NCBI GenBank assembly: GCA_947074145.1
Contig: CAMTOJ010000005.1
Location: 62,001 to 126,000, forward strand
Source: an uncultured Bacteroidales bacterium
GTDB lineage: Bacteria; Bacteroidota; Bacteroidia; Bacteroidales; JAUNSR01
DNA: 64,000 bases
Reading direction: 5' to 3'
Within the stretch, counting starts at the first letter, position 1. Each line of letters opens with the position of its first letter. Of this stretch, positions 9,321-17,945 are shown in pieces. The position numbers were made by a program, and so were the translations under genes. Under the pieces are notes generated by a model. It saw only the letters and a program-made list of their open reading frames with translations, made no database searches and had not been told where the DNA came from.

Positions 9321-12300
9321 ATGAATAGATTTATTTTTTCATTCCTTATAATATCCTTTAATATGGCTTTTGCTTCAACTGTATATTCTTCAATAAAAAC
9401 AGTGGGAGAAGGTTCTTATTTTACACATTTTCCAGGAGCTGATGCTGCAGGAAGGAACGGATATCCTTCCGGGACTCCTCAGCTTAGCGGAAAAGCAGCT
9501 TTAAAACCTGTACCAACCAACGATTGGTGGTCCTCCTTGGTAAAGGAAAATCATGCATCTAACCTTTTTTCATATCCTTTTGCAATGAAAACATTATCAA
9601 AAGGATTGATAGTTTCTTATATACCTAAAGGTGTATTAGATGATTTAGAACCAATTGTAGTGGGAGTAAAAGGATTATCAGCAGTTAAAGCCACAGTTTC
9701 GGATCATTCAGATTGGACTGTTACAATGAATTGGAATGACGGACAACATTCTTTATCGGCGACAGCAGGAATTGCTATGCCCTTTTTATATTTTACAAAA
9801 GAAACTAAAGATGAAATTGTAATAACAATTAATTCTGGTACTGTAAAGATTGAAAATGAGATATTAATAATAGAAAACGCAAAATATGGCAAGAGTTTTG
9901 CCGTTTATGCACCTTCCGGTAGTGTATGGAGTAATAATTCAAATGTCTATACCTCTACTCTTAATGGGAAGAATTATTGGTCGTTGGCAATGCTTTCAAC
10001 AGAAAACGATATTAGAAACAATGCATTGGAACTAAAAAAATATGCTTATGTTTTTCCTGCAAATACCAATGTAAATTGGACTTATAATGAAAAAACATCT
10101 GTATTACGAACCGATTTTATTGTTACCACTGATATAAAAGAGGGAAATAATACACAAATGCTTTTAGGTCTTCTTCCACATCAATGGTCAAATCTATCAG
10201 ATGACTCAAATATTAATAAATCATATTGTTATAATTCGGTAAGGGGAGAAATTAAAACTATTGAAGGAAATAAGTTTAGTACAGAGAATGTATTTAACGG
10301 TATATTATCAACTCTTCCTTACATAGATACCAATTCTGCATTCTCGAAAGATGAATTAAACAGGATGTTGACTCTGATGCAAAATGATCAGATTGGAGAG
10401 TGGACAGACTCTTATAATGATGGACAATTGCTTAATCGTTTAATCCAATCTGCAAGAATAGCTTATGAAATTAATAATAGAACAGCTTTTGATGCCCTTT
10501 TCAAAACTATTAAAAACAGAGTCGAAAATTGGTTAAAGGCAGAACCCGGAGAGGTTGCATTCTTATTTTATTATAATAAAGATTGGAGTGCCATGATTGG
10601 TTATCCTGCAGGACACGGACAAGATTCAAATCTAAATGATCATCATTTTCATTGGGGGTATTTTATTCATGCAGCATCATTCCTAGAACAATATGAACCC
10701 GGATGGGCTTCTAAATGGGGTGAAATGGTGAATCTTTTGGTTAGAGACGCAGCCTGTTCAAACAGAAATGATGAAATGTTTCCTTTCCTTCGTAATTTTA
10801 GTCCATATGCAGGCCATTGTTGGGCTAACGGATTTGCAACTTTTCCACAGGGTAATGATCAGGAATCGACATCTGAGAGTATGCAATTTCATTCATCATT
10901 AATTCATTGGGGTACAATCACAAACGATAAAGCTATCAGAGATTTAGGTATATATCTTTATACAACAGAAATGACTGCAATTGATGAATATTGGTTTGAT
11001 ATGTACAATAGAAACTTTCCCCAAGACCAGTCTTATAGTTTAATTTCAAGATTATGGGGTAATAGTTTTGATAATGGAACATTTTGGACAAATGATATTG
11101 CTGCATCTTATGGAATAGAGCTTTATCCTATTCATGGTGGATCTTTTTATCTGAGCCATAATAAAGAATATGTGAAAAAATTATGGAAAGAGATATCTCA
11201 AAATACAGGAATTCTTAATAATGAAGTAAACCCAAATCTTTGGCATGACGTTATGTGGATGTATTTAGCATTTATTGATCCTCAACAAGCCTTAAATCTA
11301 TATAATTCATATAAGGAAAGAGATTTGAAATTTGGTATTTCTGATGCTCAGACTTACTATTGGTTACACTCTATGTTGATGCTTGGGCAGACTGAAACCT
11401 CAATAACATCTGATTATCCGATATCATCTGTTTTTAATAAGAACGGCAGAATAACTTATGTTGCACATAATTATGGAAAAACAGATGTTGACGTAACATT
11501 TTCAGACGGATATAAAATGAATGTTCCTGCAGGAAAACTCATTTCCAAATCAAAAGGGGAAATATTGCCGGATGTAAATATTACTTATCCTGCCAATAAT
11601 ACAAAACTTCTTTTTGGTGAATCCTATATAATTAAAGCAGATGCAATAGATTATGAAGGAGATATAAAATACGTAGAATTTTATAGGAATAATGTTTTGA
11701 TTGACAGAGTTCATACTTCTCCTTATCAAGTAAATTGGACACCCGAATTTGGAGATTATGTCTTAACTGCAAAAGCATATACTCAAGACAATCGTATAGG
11801 TATATCATCTAAAATAAATGTAACAGTTTCATATGATGCTTCTTGTAAAATTGAATCTAAAGAGGCTTCTCAGGGAGATTTTCAGCTTGGATATGTAGCT
11901 CGGTATGAAACAATAGGAAGTGATGTGTCTGTTAGTTTTGAATTGTTAGACAATCGTTCTGATCTTATTGCTTATATCTGGGATTATACAAACGGGTTTA
12001 GTGAAGCACCTATGCAAAAAACAGAAACTAATCGTTTTACGTATACATTTAGTAATCAGACAAAAGGAAATAATCTCTCTTTCGCATGCAAATTTGCATT
12101 TGCCGGAGGAATGAGTGTTACTAAAAAAATAGATTACATTGTTGGTGAGCTCTGTGCATCTATTACTTCAATTGAAGATTGTGAAGAGTTAGATTTTGAT
12201 ATATTCCCTAACCCGGTTAATGATGACTTGAATATCAATTTACCTCAAAATAACTGTAATATTATTATATGTAATATATATGGAGTTCCTCTTTTAAATA

Positions 12301-12413
12301 TTACTGCTTCACAAAAAGCAACTATCGATATGCGAAAATATGTATCGGGGCTATATATCTTGAAAGTTGAATCCGGAAATAAAGTGAAGTCGAAAACAAT
12401 AATAAAAAGATAA
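9321..12413 (+). CDS. GH81 endo-beta-1,3-glucanase with Ig-like, CBM56-like and T9SS domains
   Basis: A 1030-residue secreted enzyme. After the signal peptide, a GH81 domain spans about residues 25-720. Diagnostic motifs are NDHHFHWGYF (D440, H441, H442) and GNDQESTSES with E515 and E519, the paired carboxylates of the family. Then come a bacterial Ig-like domain (about 750-835), a ~100-residue module ending FAFAGGMSVTKKIDY that resembles CBM56-type beta-1,3-glucan-binding domains, and a type-A T9SS sorting domain (about 960-1030; FPNPVNDDLNIN ... GLYILKVESG). It should attack insoluble or long beta-1,3-glucan outside the cell. It is the last gene of the locus and is followed by a strong terminator. 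Confidence 0.93.
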   Translation: MNRFIFSFLIISFNMAFASTVYSSIKTVGEGSYFTHFPGADAAGRNGYPSGTPQLSGKAALKPVPTNDWWSSLVKENHASNLFSYPFAMKTLSKGLIVSYIPKGVLDDLEPIVVGVKGLSAVKATVSDHSDWTVTMNWNDGQHSLSATAGIAMPFLYFTKETKDEIVITINSGTVKIENEILIIENAKYGKSFAVYAPSGSVWSNNSNVYTSTLNGKNYWSLAMLSTENDIRNNALELKKYAYVFPANTNVNWTYNEKTSVLRTDFIVTTDIKEGNNTQMLLGLLPHQWSNLSDDSNINKSYCYNSVRGEIKTIEGNKFSTENVFNGILSTLPYIDTNSAFSKDELNRMLTLMQNDQIGEWTDSYNDGQLLNRLIQSARIAYEINNRTAFDALFKTIKNRVENWLKAEPGEVAFLFYYNKDWSAMIGYPAGHGQDSNLNDHHFHWGYFIHAASFLEQYEPGWASKWGEMVNLLVRDAACSNRNDEMFPFLRNFSPYAGHCWANGFATFPQGNDQESTSESMQFHSSLIHWGTITNDKAIRDLGIYLYTTEMTAIDEYWFDMYNRNFPQDQSYSLISRLWGNSFDNGTFWTNDIAASYGIELYPIHGGSFYLSHNKEYVKKLWKEISQNTGILNNEVNPNLWHDVMWMYLAFIDPQQALNLYNSYKERDLKFGISDAQTYYWLHSMLMLGQTETSITSDYPISSVFNKNGRITYVAHNYGKTDVDVTFSDGYKMNVPAGKLISKSKGEILPDVNITYPANNTKLLFGESYIIKADAIDYEGDIKYVEFYRNNVLIDRVHTSPYQVNWTPEFGDYVLTAKAYTQDNRIGISSKINVTVSYDASCKIESKEASQGDFQLGYVARYETIGSDVSVSFELLDNRSDLIAYIWDYTNGFSEAPMQKTETNRFTYTFSNQTKGNNLSFACKFAFAGGMSVTKKIDYIVGELCASITSIEDCEELDFDIFPNPVNDDLNINLPQNNCNIIICNIYGVPLLNITASQKATIDMRKYVSGLYILKVESGNKVKSKTIIKR

Positions 12414-12470
12414 CCTATTTTCTATCTATTTAGACTTCATTATAAATATAAATTTTTAATTGATTCTTTA

Positions 12471-12516
12471 AACTGCAATATTAAATCTCTTTTGAGATTA
12501 ATATTGCAGTTTTTTA
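12471..12516 (+). terminator. Intrinsic terminator of the glucan locus
   Basis: AACTGCAATATTAAATCTC (12471-12489) pairs with 12494-12511 across a TTTT loop with one bulged base, followed by a T-run. It closes the GH81 transcript. Confidence 0.88.
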
Positions 12517-12599
12517 TCATAATATGGGTTGGCTCTTGCAAGTGTTTAATCTTTAGAAGGTTATATGATTGGAGTCTTTCTTGTATTAAAGTAATAATC

Positions 12600-12680
12600 C
12601 TATTAGTAACAATTTTATTAGTAATAACCTTATTAGTAATAACTTTATTAGTAATAACTTTATTAGTAATAACTTTATTA
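12600..12680. repeat. 15-bp tandem repeat upstream of the ATPase gene
   Basis: Five head-to-tail copies of a unit close to TTATTAGTAATAACT occupy 12600-12674 (first copy degenerate, second with one change, last three identical), plus a partial sixth. The array ends 2 bp before the TATCTTTG promoter element. Because the unit is 15 bp it keeps any overlapping frame open, which creates a spurious upstream extension of the next gene. Confidence 0.9.
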
Positions 12681-12682
12681 CT

Positions 12683-12690
12683 TATCTTTG
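12683..12690 (+). promoter_or_regulatory. Bacteroidota -7 promoter element (TATCTTTG)
   Basis: TATCTTTG matches the TAnnTTTG -7 consensus of the Bacteroidota primary sigma factor. Transcription would begin near 12697, 20 nt before the ATG at 12717. The -33 region would fall inside the 15-bp repeats. This supports the downstream start for the ATPase. Confidence 0.6.
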
Positions 12691-12716
12691 TGTATAGATT
12701 AATAACTTCATTTATT

Positions 12717-13847
12717 ATGGAAAAGAAGCCATTTGTATTCGGGATAGCAACTTCTGGTGATAATTTTACAGATCGTAAAAAGGAAACTGAAAGATTGATT
12801 ACCAATTTTCGTCATGGTGTGAATACTATATTAATATCGCCACGCAGATGGGGTAAAACCTCATTGGTAAATAAGGCATGCCGACTTGCACAGTCAGATA
12901 AATTGAAGATTGTTTATTTAGATATCTTTGCGATTCGCTCCGAACGTGAGTTTTATGATGTTTTCGCATCTGCAGTATTGAAACAAACCTCTTCAAAGCT
13001 TGAAGAGATAATGGAAAATGCTAAATCTTTTCTTTCCAGAATCAACCCCAAAATTACTATTAGCTCAGATTATATATCTGATATAACTTTGACATTGGAT
13101 GTAAACCCTAAAAGTGAAGATGTTAATGAAATCTTACAATTGCCGGAGAAACTTGCACAAAAGAAAGGTGTAAGAATTGTGATTTGTATAGATGAATTTC
13201 AACAAATATCAGAGTTCGAAGACTCAAAAACATTTCAAAAGAGATTACGTACTATCTGGCAGCATCAAAGTTCTGTTTCTTATTGTCTTTTTGGAAGTAA
13301 AAAACATCTTATGCATGAGCTTTTTGAAAAGAAGAGTTTACCATTCTATAAATTCGGTGATGCTATTTATCTGAATAAAATATCTACCCAAGATTGGATT
13401 TCCTATATTTGTGAACGATTTGAAGCAACCGGTAAAAATATTTCAGCAGAACTTGCAGAAAAAGTTTGTAATACTGTGGATAATCATTCATCCTATGTAC
13501 AGCAATTTGCATGGTTATTGTGGATTCAGACTAAGAAAAAAGCAACAGAGCAGAATTTTAATGATGCATATCAAGATCTTATTAATCAGAATACAGCTTT
13601 ATTTGAAAAACAAACAGAAAATCTCTCTGCTTATCAAATGAATTTTCTCAGAGCATTAGTTGAGGGAGTAAAGAGTGAATTTACAAAACAGGAGATTTTA
13701 CAAAAATATGAATTGGGATCATCTGCTAATGTGAGTATTTTAAAGAAAGCTCTTATAAAGAAGGAGTTGATAGAGACACAAGAGAAAAATATTGTTTTGG
13801 CTGATCCCGTTTTAGGATTATGGATGAAGAGGGAATTTTATAAATAA
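12717..13847 (+). CDS. AAA/STAND-like ATPase (archaeal-type ATPase domain family)
   Basis: A 376-residue cytosolic protein from the ATG at 12717 (MEKKPFVFG). The frame is open further upstream to 12492, but that part runs through the terminator stem and the 15-bp repeats, so it is rejected. Walker A is SPRRWGKTSLV and Walker B is VICIDEFQQI; CLFGSKKHLM and the C-terminal winged-helix-like region with LVEGVKSEFTKQEI fit the PF01637-type ATPases common in Bacteroidota. Length is typical. The biological role of this family is mostly unknown; it stands alone after the terminator of the glucan locus. Confidence 0.85.
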   Translation: MEKKPFVFGIATSGDNFTDRKKETERLITNFRHGVNTILISPRRWGKTSLVNKACRLAQSDKLKIVYLDIFAIRSEREFYDVFASAVLKQTSSKLEEIMENAKSFLSRINPKITISSDYISDITLTLDVNPKSEDVNEILQLPEKLAQKKGVRIVICIDEFQQISEFEDSKTFQKRLRTIWQHQSSVSYCLFGSKKHLMHELFEKKSLPFYKFGDAIYLNKISTQDWISYICERFEATGKNISAELAEKVCNTVDNHSSYVQQFAWLLWIQTKKKATEQNFNDAYQDLINQNTALFEKQTENLSAYQMNFLRALVEGVKSEFTKQEILQKYELGSSANVSILKKALIKKELIETQEKNIVLADPVLGLWMKREFYK

Positions 13848-13963
13848 TGTTCCCGCCAAAAAAAATGGAAACACAACAATCTTTAGATTGATATCTTTTT
13901 AAAACAATTATTAACCAATCATGAAATCTAATTCTTACAAGATATTTATTTCATTAAAATTGA

Positions 13964-16057
13964 ATGAACATGAAAAAACCAAGTTTATTTTTATCAATTG
14001 CATTTAGTTCATTATCATTATTTGGGCAAATCACAGATTCAAAGATTATAGATAAGGGAAGTAGTGGCCGATTCAAATCTTTCGCTGTAAGTGAGAAAAG
14101 TTTACCTGATTATGTTGTATATAGACCAAAGAATCTAAAACAGGTAAAAAAGAGATCGGGAAGTATACCATTATTTGTATTTGCAAACGGTGGATGTAAT
14201 GACACTTCTATACCTTATGAACGTTTTTTATCCGAGTTAGCATCTCACGGTTATATTGTAATTGCTCTCGGATCATTACAGAATGATTTAAATGATCGGG
14301 AGATTAAAAAAACTCAAGAGAAAATGATTCCAAAAGCTATTGACTGGATGTTAGCTCAAAATGCAGATAAAAATAGTGAATATTATGGTATCATTTCGAC
14401 TGATAAAATTGCAATAGGTGGTCATTCTTGCGGAGGGGCTGATGCATTAAGCTGTGCTTTAGATCCACGAGTTAAAACTTATATGATGTTTAATTCAGGA
14501 ATGGGTGATATGGAAATGTTTGGAGCAACGCCGAATTCGATTAATAATATTCATGCTCCTATAATTTATATGGCAGGAGGTCCATCCGATGTTGCTTATG
14601 AGAATGCAAAAAAAGATTTTGAGCGCATCAATCATGTTCCGGTCGTATTTACTAATCATACTAATGCGGGACATTCCGGTACTTTTGATCTCAAATATGG
14701 AGGCGATTTCTCTCGTATGACGCTTGAGTGGCTTGATTTTATATTCAAAGAAGAGGATAAATCAGATCTTTTTGTAAAAGGAAATCTTAAGACTTATCCT
14801 GAATGGGATTTATCATCTAAAAATTTCAATAAGGGTTATACTTTAAAATCCTCAGATCTTCAAAATACTGTTATAAATCCGGTTAAAGTATCAAAGATTG
14901 ACTCCACATTAAAATCGATGGTTGAAACAGGAAAGATTAATTGTGTAAGTGCTTTTGTTGCAAAATCGGGTGATATCGTTTATAATAATGCCTTTGGTTA
15001 TAAGAATAAAGAAAAAAATGAGCCGGCATCGGTAGATGATTATTATGTGATGTTTTCACAGACAAAGGCAATTACAACCGTTGCTTTTATGACTCTTGTT
15101 GAACGAGGATTAGTTGCGATTAATGATCCTGTATCAAAATATCTACCAGAGATATCAAATGAAGTTGTTGTAGAGGTGAAAGATGATGGAACTTACACAA
15201 CCCGTCCGGCTTCTACTCCTATGACATTTGCTCATCTTATGTCACACTCCTCAGGACTTAATTCAGGAGAGGTAAAAAAGATCAGACATATTGAAATGAG
15301 TAGGCGGACACAGCAGGATAATGGAAATAATAATATTCCGGGCCAACATAGTTTTGGTGATGAACATCAAAAGACACTTGCATCAAATATGAAATCATTA
15401 CTTTCATATCCTTTAGGATTTGATCCGGGCACTCAATGGGATTATCATATCAGTACAAATATGCTTGGTTACCTTATAGAAGTTATATCAGGAATGACAT
15501 TACGCGACTATGTAAAACAATATGTTCTTAATCCTTTAGAGATGAATGATACTGACTGGTATTTTTCTTCAGATAAAGGGTCTCGATTTGTTATGCCTTA
15601 TGATTATGTTGATGGAGAATTGAAAGCCGGAAATCCATCTTTCGCGTTAAGAGCAATAGGAAATGATTATACCTATTGTGAAGGTGCAATAGGGTTGAAT
15701 GGCCCTATTGGAGATTATGCCAAGTTTTGTCAGATGCTTTTAAACAAAGGAGAGTTCAGGGGGCAAAGAATCTTAAAACCTGAAACTATAGAGTTGATGA
15801 CAACCGTCAATCAATTACCTGAATCAAATTCGGGTGGAAAAGGGTTTAAGTTCGGACTTGGTTTCGAACTTTATAATGAACAAAAACGTCCTGTTTCTCA
15901 AGTTTCACCAACTGCTTATGCATGGGGTGGTATGATGGGTACAGAATATATAATAGATCCCGAAAATGATTTGATCGCTCTTTTCTACCTTAATATGTTT
16001 AAGAGAGACTATATGTATCCTTTGTTTTTGGAAGAGGTATATAAAGCTTTTAAATAG
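13964..16057 (+). CDS. Secreted alpha/beta-hydrolase fused to beta-lactamase-family serine hydrolase
   Basis: A 697-residue two-enzyme fusion. After a signal peptide (cleavage near LSLFGQ), residues about 40-265 form an alpha/beta-hydrolase with nucleophile elbow GGHSCGG (S155) and a late HSG histidine segment (TNAGHSGTFD), resembling polyester/esterase-type hydrolases. Residues about 305-697 form a class C beta-lactamase/penicillin-binding fold with SQTK (S365, K368), a WDYHIS motif as the YxN/S equivalent (about 493) and a TAYAWGG motif near 650. Both active sites look intact. The substrate is unknown; an ester-bearing cell-wall or sugar polymer is possible. ATG at 13964 or 13970 both give a good signal peptide. 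Confidence 0.85.
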   Translation: MNMKKPSLFLSIAFSSLSLFGQITDSKIIDKGSSGRFKSFAVSEKSLPDYVVYRPKNLKQVKKRSGSIPLFVFANGGCNDTSIPYERFLSELASHGYIVIALGSLQNDLNDREIKKTQEKMIPKAIDWMLAQNADKNSEYYGIISTDKIAIGGHSCGGADALSCALDPRVKTYMMFNSGMGDMEMFGATPNSINNIHAPIIYMAGGPSDVAYENAKKDFERINHVPVVFTNHTNAGHSGTFDLKYGGDFSRMTLEWLDFIFKEEDKSDLFVKGNLKTYPEWDLSSKNFNKGYTLKSSDLQNTVINPVKVSKIDSTLKSMVETGKINCVSAFVAKSGDIVYNNAFGYKNKEKNEPASVDDYYVMFSQTKAITTVAFMTLVERGLVAINDPVSKYLPEISNEVVVEVKDDGTYTTRPASTPMTFAHLMSHSSGLNSGEVKKIRHIEMSRRTQQDNGNNNIPGQHSFGDEHQKTLASNMKSLLSYPLGFDPGTQWDYHISTNMLGYLIEVISGMTLRDYVKQYVLNPLEMNDTDWYFSSDKGSRFVMPYDYVDGELKAGNPSFALRAIGNDYTYCEGAIGLNGPIGDYAKFCQMLLNKGEFRGQRILKPETIELMTTVNQLPESNSGGKGFKFGLGFELYNEQKRPVSQVSPTAYAWGGMMGTEYIIDPENDLIALFYLNMFKRDYMYPLFLEEVYKAFK

Positions 16058-16126
16058 ATTTAAACCTCTCGAGCTATATAAAAAGATCATTACATAATAA
16101 GAGAGAATAAAAGACTATACAAAATG

Positions 16127-16160
16127 GAAATGGTTGGAGATTACTCCAACCATTTTTCTA
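16127..16160. terminator. Bidirectional terminator between convergent genes
   Basis: AATGGTTGGAG (16129-16139) pairs with CTCCAACCATT (16144-16154) with a 4-nt loop, followed on the + strand by a T-run. The stem contains the stop codon of the minus-strand S37 gene. A T-rich stretch also follows on the minus strand. Confidence 0.8.
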
Positions 16161-17439
16161 TTAAATTGATTATTTCAGATTTTGAGGATTCAGGGAAACT
16201 ATTGATTCTTGTCGCATGACTACCTTTTGGACAAACAAAAATATTAAGATTGTCTTTCTTATCGGTATCAATCCAAGTTACTCCTGATGCACTCCATGGA
16301 TCATATTCTCCATAAATAAATATCATTTTAGGGTCGTTCTCTTTTAGATAATTTACAGTTCTGTTATAAAGTGAAATGTCGAAAGGTTCTTCTGATAATT
16401 CTTTACACACCATAAGTCGACGCATATAATCCTTGGAACTGTCAATTGTAAGATATTTTTTGAATGGTTTAGTATCATATCCATAATATCCGAGTTCCTT
16501 TACAGCCTGCACATTAAAAGATGTGTAAGGTGTTTGAATAGAGAAATAATTAGGTTCAAGAATTTTAATCGCATAATCAAACAACTCTTTATCTGTTGAT
16601 TTTAATGATGGGATCTTATCAATAGATAGTCCGAATTGCCAATGAGCAAAAGAATATTCAAGTACAGAAAAATCGAAAACCTCTTCAATCGGAAGTCTGA
16701 AATCATAATTTTTTGATTCGCAATACTCCCTAAACATAGGTATAAGTGTAGGTTTACGTTTAAGTAGTTCGGTTTGGAAATCCTTAATTTTCTTACGGCT
16801 TTTCTTGTCACCAACTTTTTCAATAAAAGGTTCATGACGACCATCCTCAAGAGACATATTTAATGGCGCAACATAAGGCACAGATATATCCACATCTTCG
16901 GGGAATAAAGCGCGATAAAACATTGTAGTTTGTCCACCTTTACTGATTCCTGTAGAGATCCATTTATTTTTATAAATTTCACCAATCGTATTGCGGATAT
17001 TATGAAGATCATAAAGTGAATTGTCTACAGTTAGATATTTCCAATCGCAAGGTTCAGGAGTAGATTTACTGAAGTAACGATATTCAACAACCACGATATT
17101 TGTGTTGAATAAAGAAGCAAGTTCATCGATATATTTAGGAGAAAGATATCTTTCTGCTTCATACCCTTCTGTGACCAATACGGTAGGTTTATCGAATCCT
17201 CTATGACAAACTATTATTCTTTGATCAAATTTTCCTGCCTTTTTATCCGTATTATCAAGTTCTTGCTCAATAAACATCACATATTTTTCAGAAAAATGTT
17301 CCGATTCTATTTGGGTTATATTTTTTATTCCGTTAAGAGAATTAAGACGCGAAAGGAGTTCAGTTTCTTGTGCTGTAACTGATGATGTAGTAAAAAGTAC
17401 AACAAAGAATAGTAGCAATAATCTAAGTGATGATTTCAT
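16141..17439 (-). CDS. S37-family (PS-10) secreted serine peptidase
   Basis: A 432-residue secreted protein with a signal peptide ending at SVTAQ. The central ISTGISKGGQTTMFYRALFP segment carries the serine nucleophile (about residue 165) in the form typical of S37 tripeptidyl-aminopeptidase-like proteins, followed by VDISVPYVAPLN. Near the C terminus FIYGEYDPWSASG supplies the Asp and KGSHATRI the His of the triad. It is likely a periplasmic or surface exopeptidase. It is monocistronic and convergent with the hydrolase fusion, sharing its terminator. Confidence 0.88.
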   Translation of the reverse strand: MKSSLRLLLLFFVVLFTTSSVTAQETELLSRLNSLNGIKNITQIESEHFSEKYVMFIEQELDNTDKKAGKFDQRIIVCHRGFDKPTVLVTEGYEAERYLSPKYIDELASLFNTNIVVVEYRYFSKSTPEPCDWKYLTVDNSLYDLHNIRNTIGEIYKNKWISTGISKGGQTTMFYRALFPEDVDISVPYVAPLNMSLEDGRHEPFIEKVGDKKSRKKIKDFQTELLKRKPTLIPMFREYCESKNYDFRLPIEEVFDFSVLEYSFAHWQFGLSIDKIPSLKSTDKELFDYAIKILEPNYFSIQTPYTSFNVQAVKELGYYGYDTKPFKKYLTIDSSKDYMRRLMVCKELSEEPFDISLYNRTVNYLKENDPKMIFIYGEYDPWSASGVTWIDTDKKDNLNIFVCPKGSHATRINSFPESSKSEIINLIEKWLE

Positions 17440-17487
17440 ATGTCAATGTATAATGTGTTAACGCTTTTTTTGATTTTTTTCTGATTA

Positions 17488-17495
17488 CAAATATA
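17488..17495 (-). promoter_or_regulatory. -7 promoter element of the S37 gene (TATATTTG on minus strand)
   Basis: CAAATATA on the + strand reads TATATTTG on the minus strand, matching TAnnTTTG, about 50 nt upstream of the ATG at 17439. I see no well-spaced -33 TTTG. Confidence 0.5.
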
Positions 17496-17674
17496 ATATT
17501 AAATCTATATCAGTTTTTATAGATCAAATACCATATTATTTAAATAAAAACATTTTGTAAGATTGATTAATATCGAAATGTCACCATTCTATTTTTTTAA
17601 GAGAGATGCAATTAAATATTTAGTTATAATTTTTATTTGGTATCAAAATGTTTCATAATGGGTAGTAAAATGAT

Positions 17675-17716
17675 GCTTTTGTCAAATAGACAATTGCTTT
17701 TGTTAAATAGACAATA
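17675..17716. repeat. Tandem 21-bp direct repeat upstream of the giant gene
   Basis: Two adjacent 21-bp units (17675-17695 and 17696-17716) are identical at 19 positions and share the core TTTTGTYAAATAGACAAT. A 21-bp period is two helical turns, as expected for two activator-binding sites on one DNA face. The second ends 19 bp before a TAATTTTG element. Confidence 0.7.
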
Positions 17717-17735
17717 GACTTAATTGTGTTAATAT

Positions 17736-17743
17736 TAATTTTG
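17736..17743 (+). promoter_or_regulatory. Candidate -7 element for the giant surface-protein gene (TAATTTTG)
   Basis: This matches TAnnTTTG and lies just downstream of the 21-bp direct repeats. It would give a leader of roughly 195 nt. No -33 TTTG sits at normal spacing, consistent with activator dependence. The rest of the 17440-17945 gap shows no gene. Confidence 0.45.
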
Positions 17744-17945
17744 ATATGTAAAAATAAACAATTGCCTTATCTGTTTGATGTTGAATTAAAAATATGGTTG
17801 AATAAGAAGTTAATTCTGATTATAAATGTGAAGAAAGTGTTGTTAGGTAAAATTCATTGATGAAAACTTCAGATGAATAGTATTATTAGAAAGGAAAAAA
17901 TCAGACATGCAGGTAAATTGGGTGTAAAAAATCAATTAAATTATT

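Noticed and set aside
12492-12716. 75-codon upstream extension of the ATPase frame
   Set aside because: It runs through a terminator stem and the 15-bp repeats, giving a low-complexity Leu/Ile/Val/Thr peptide; the TATCTTTG element and ATG at 12717 explain the real start.
12440-12805. Minus-strand ORF with repeated VITNK units
   Set aside because: It is the complement of the 15-bp tandem repeat and of the ATPase start; the repetition comes from the DNA repeat.
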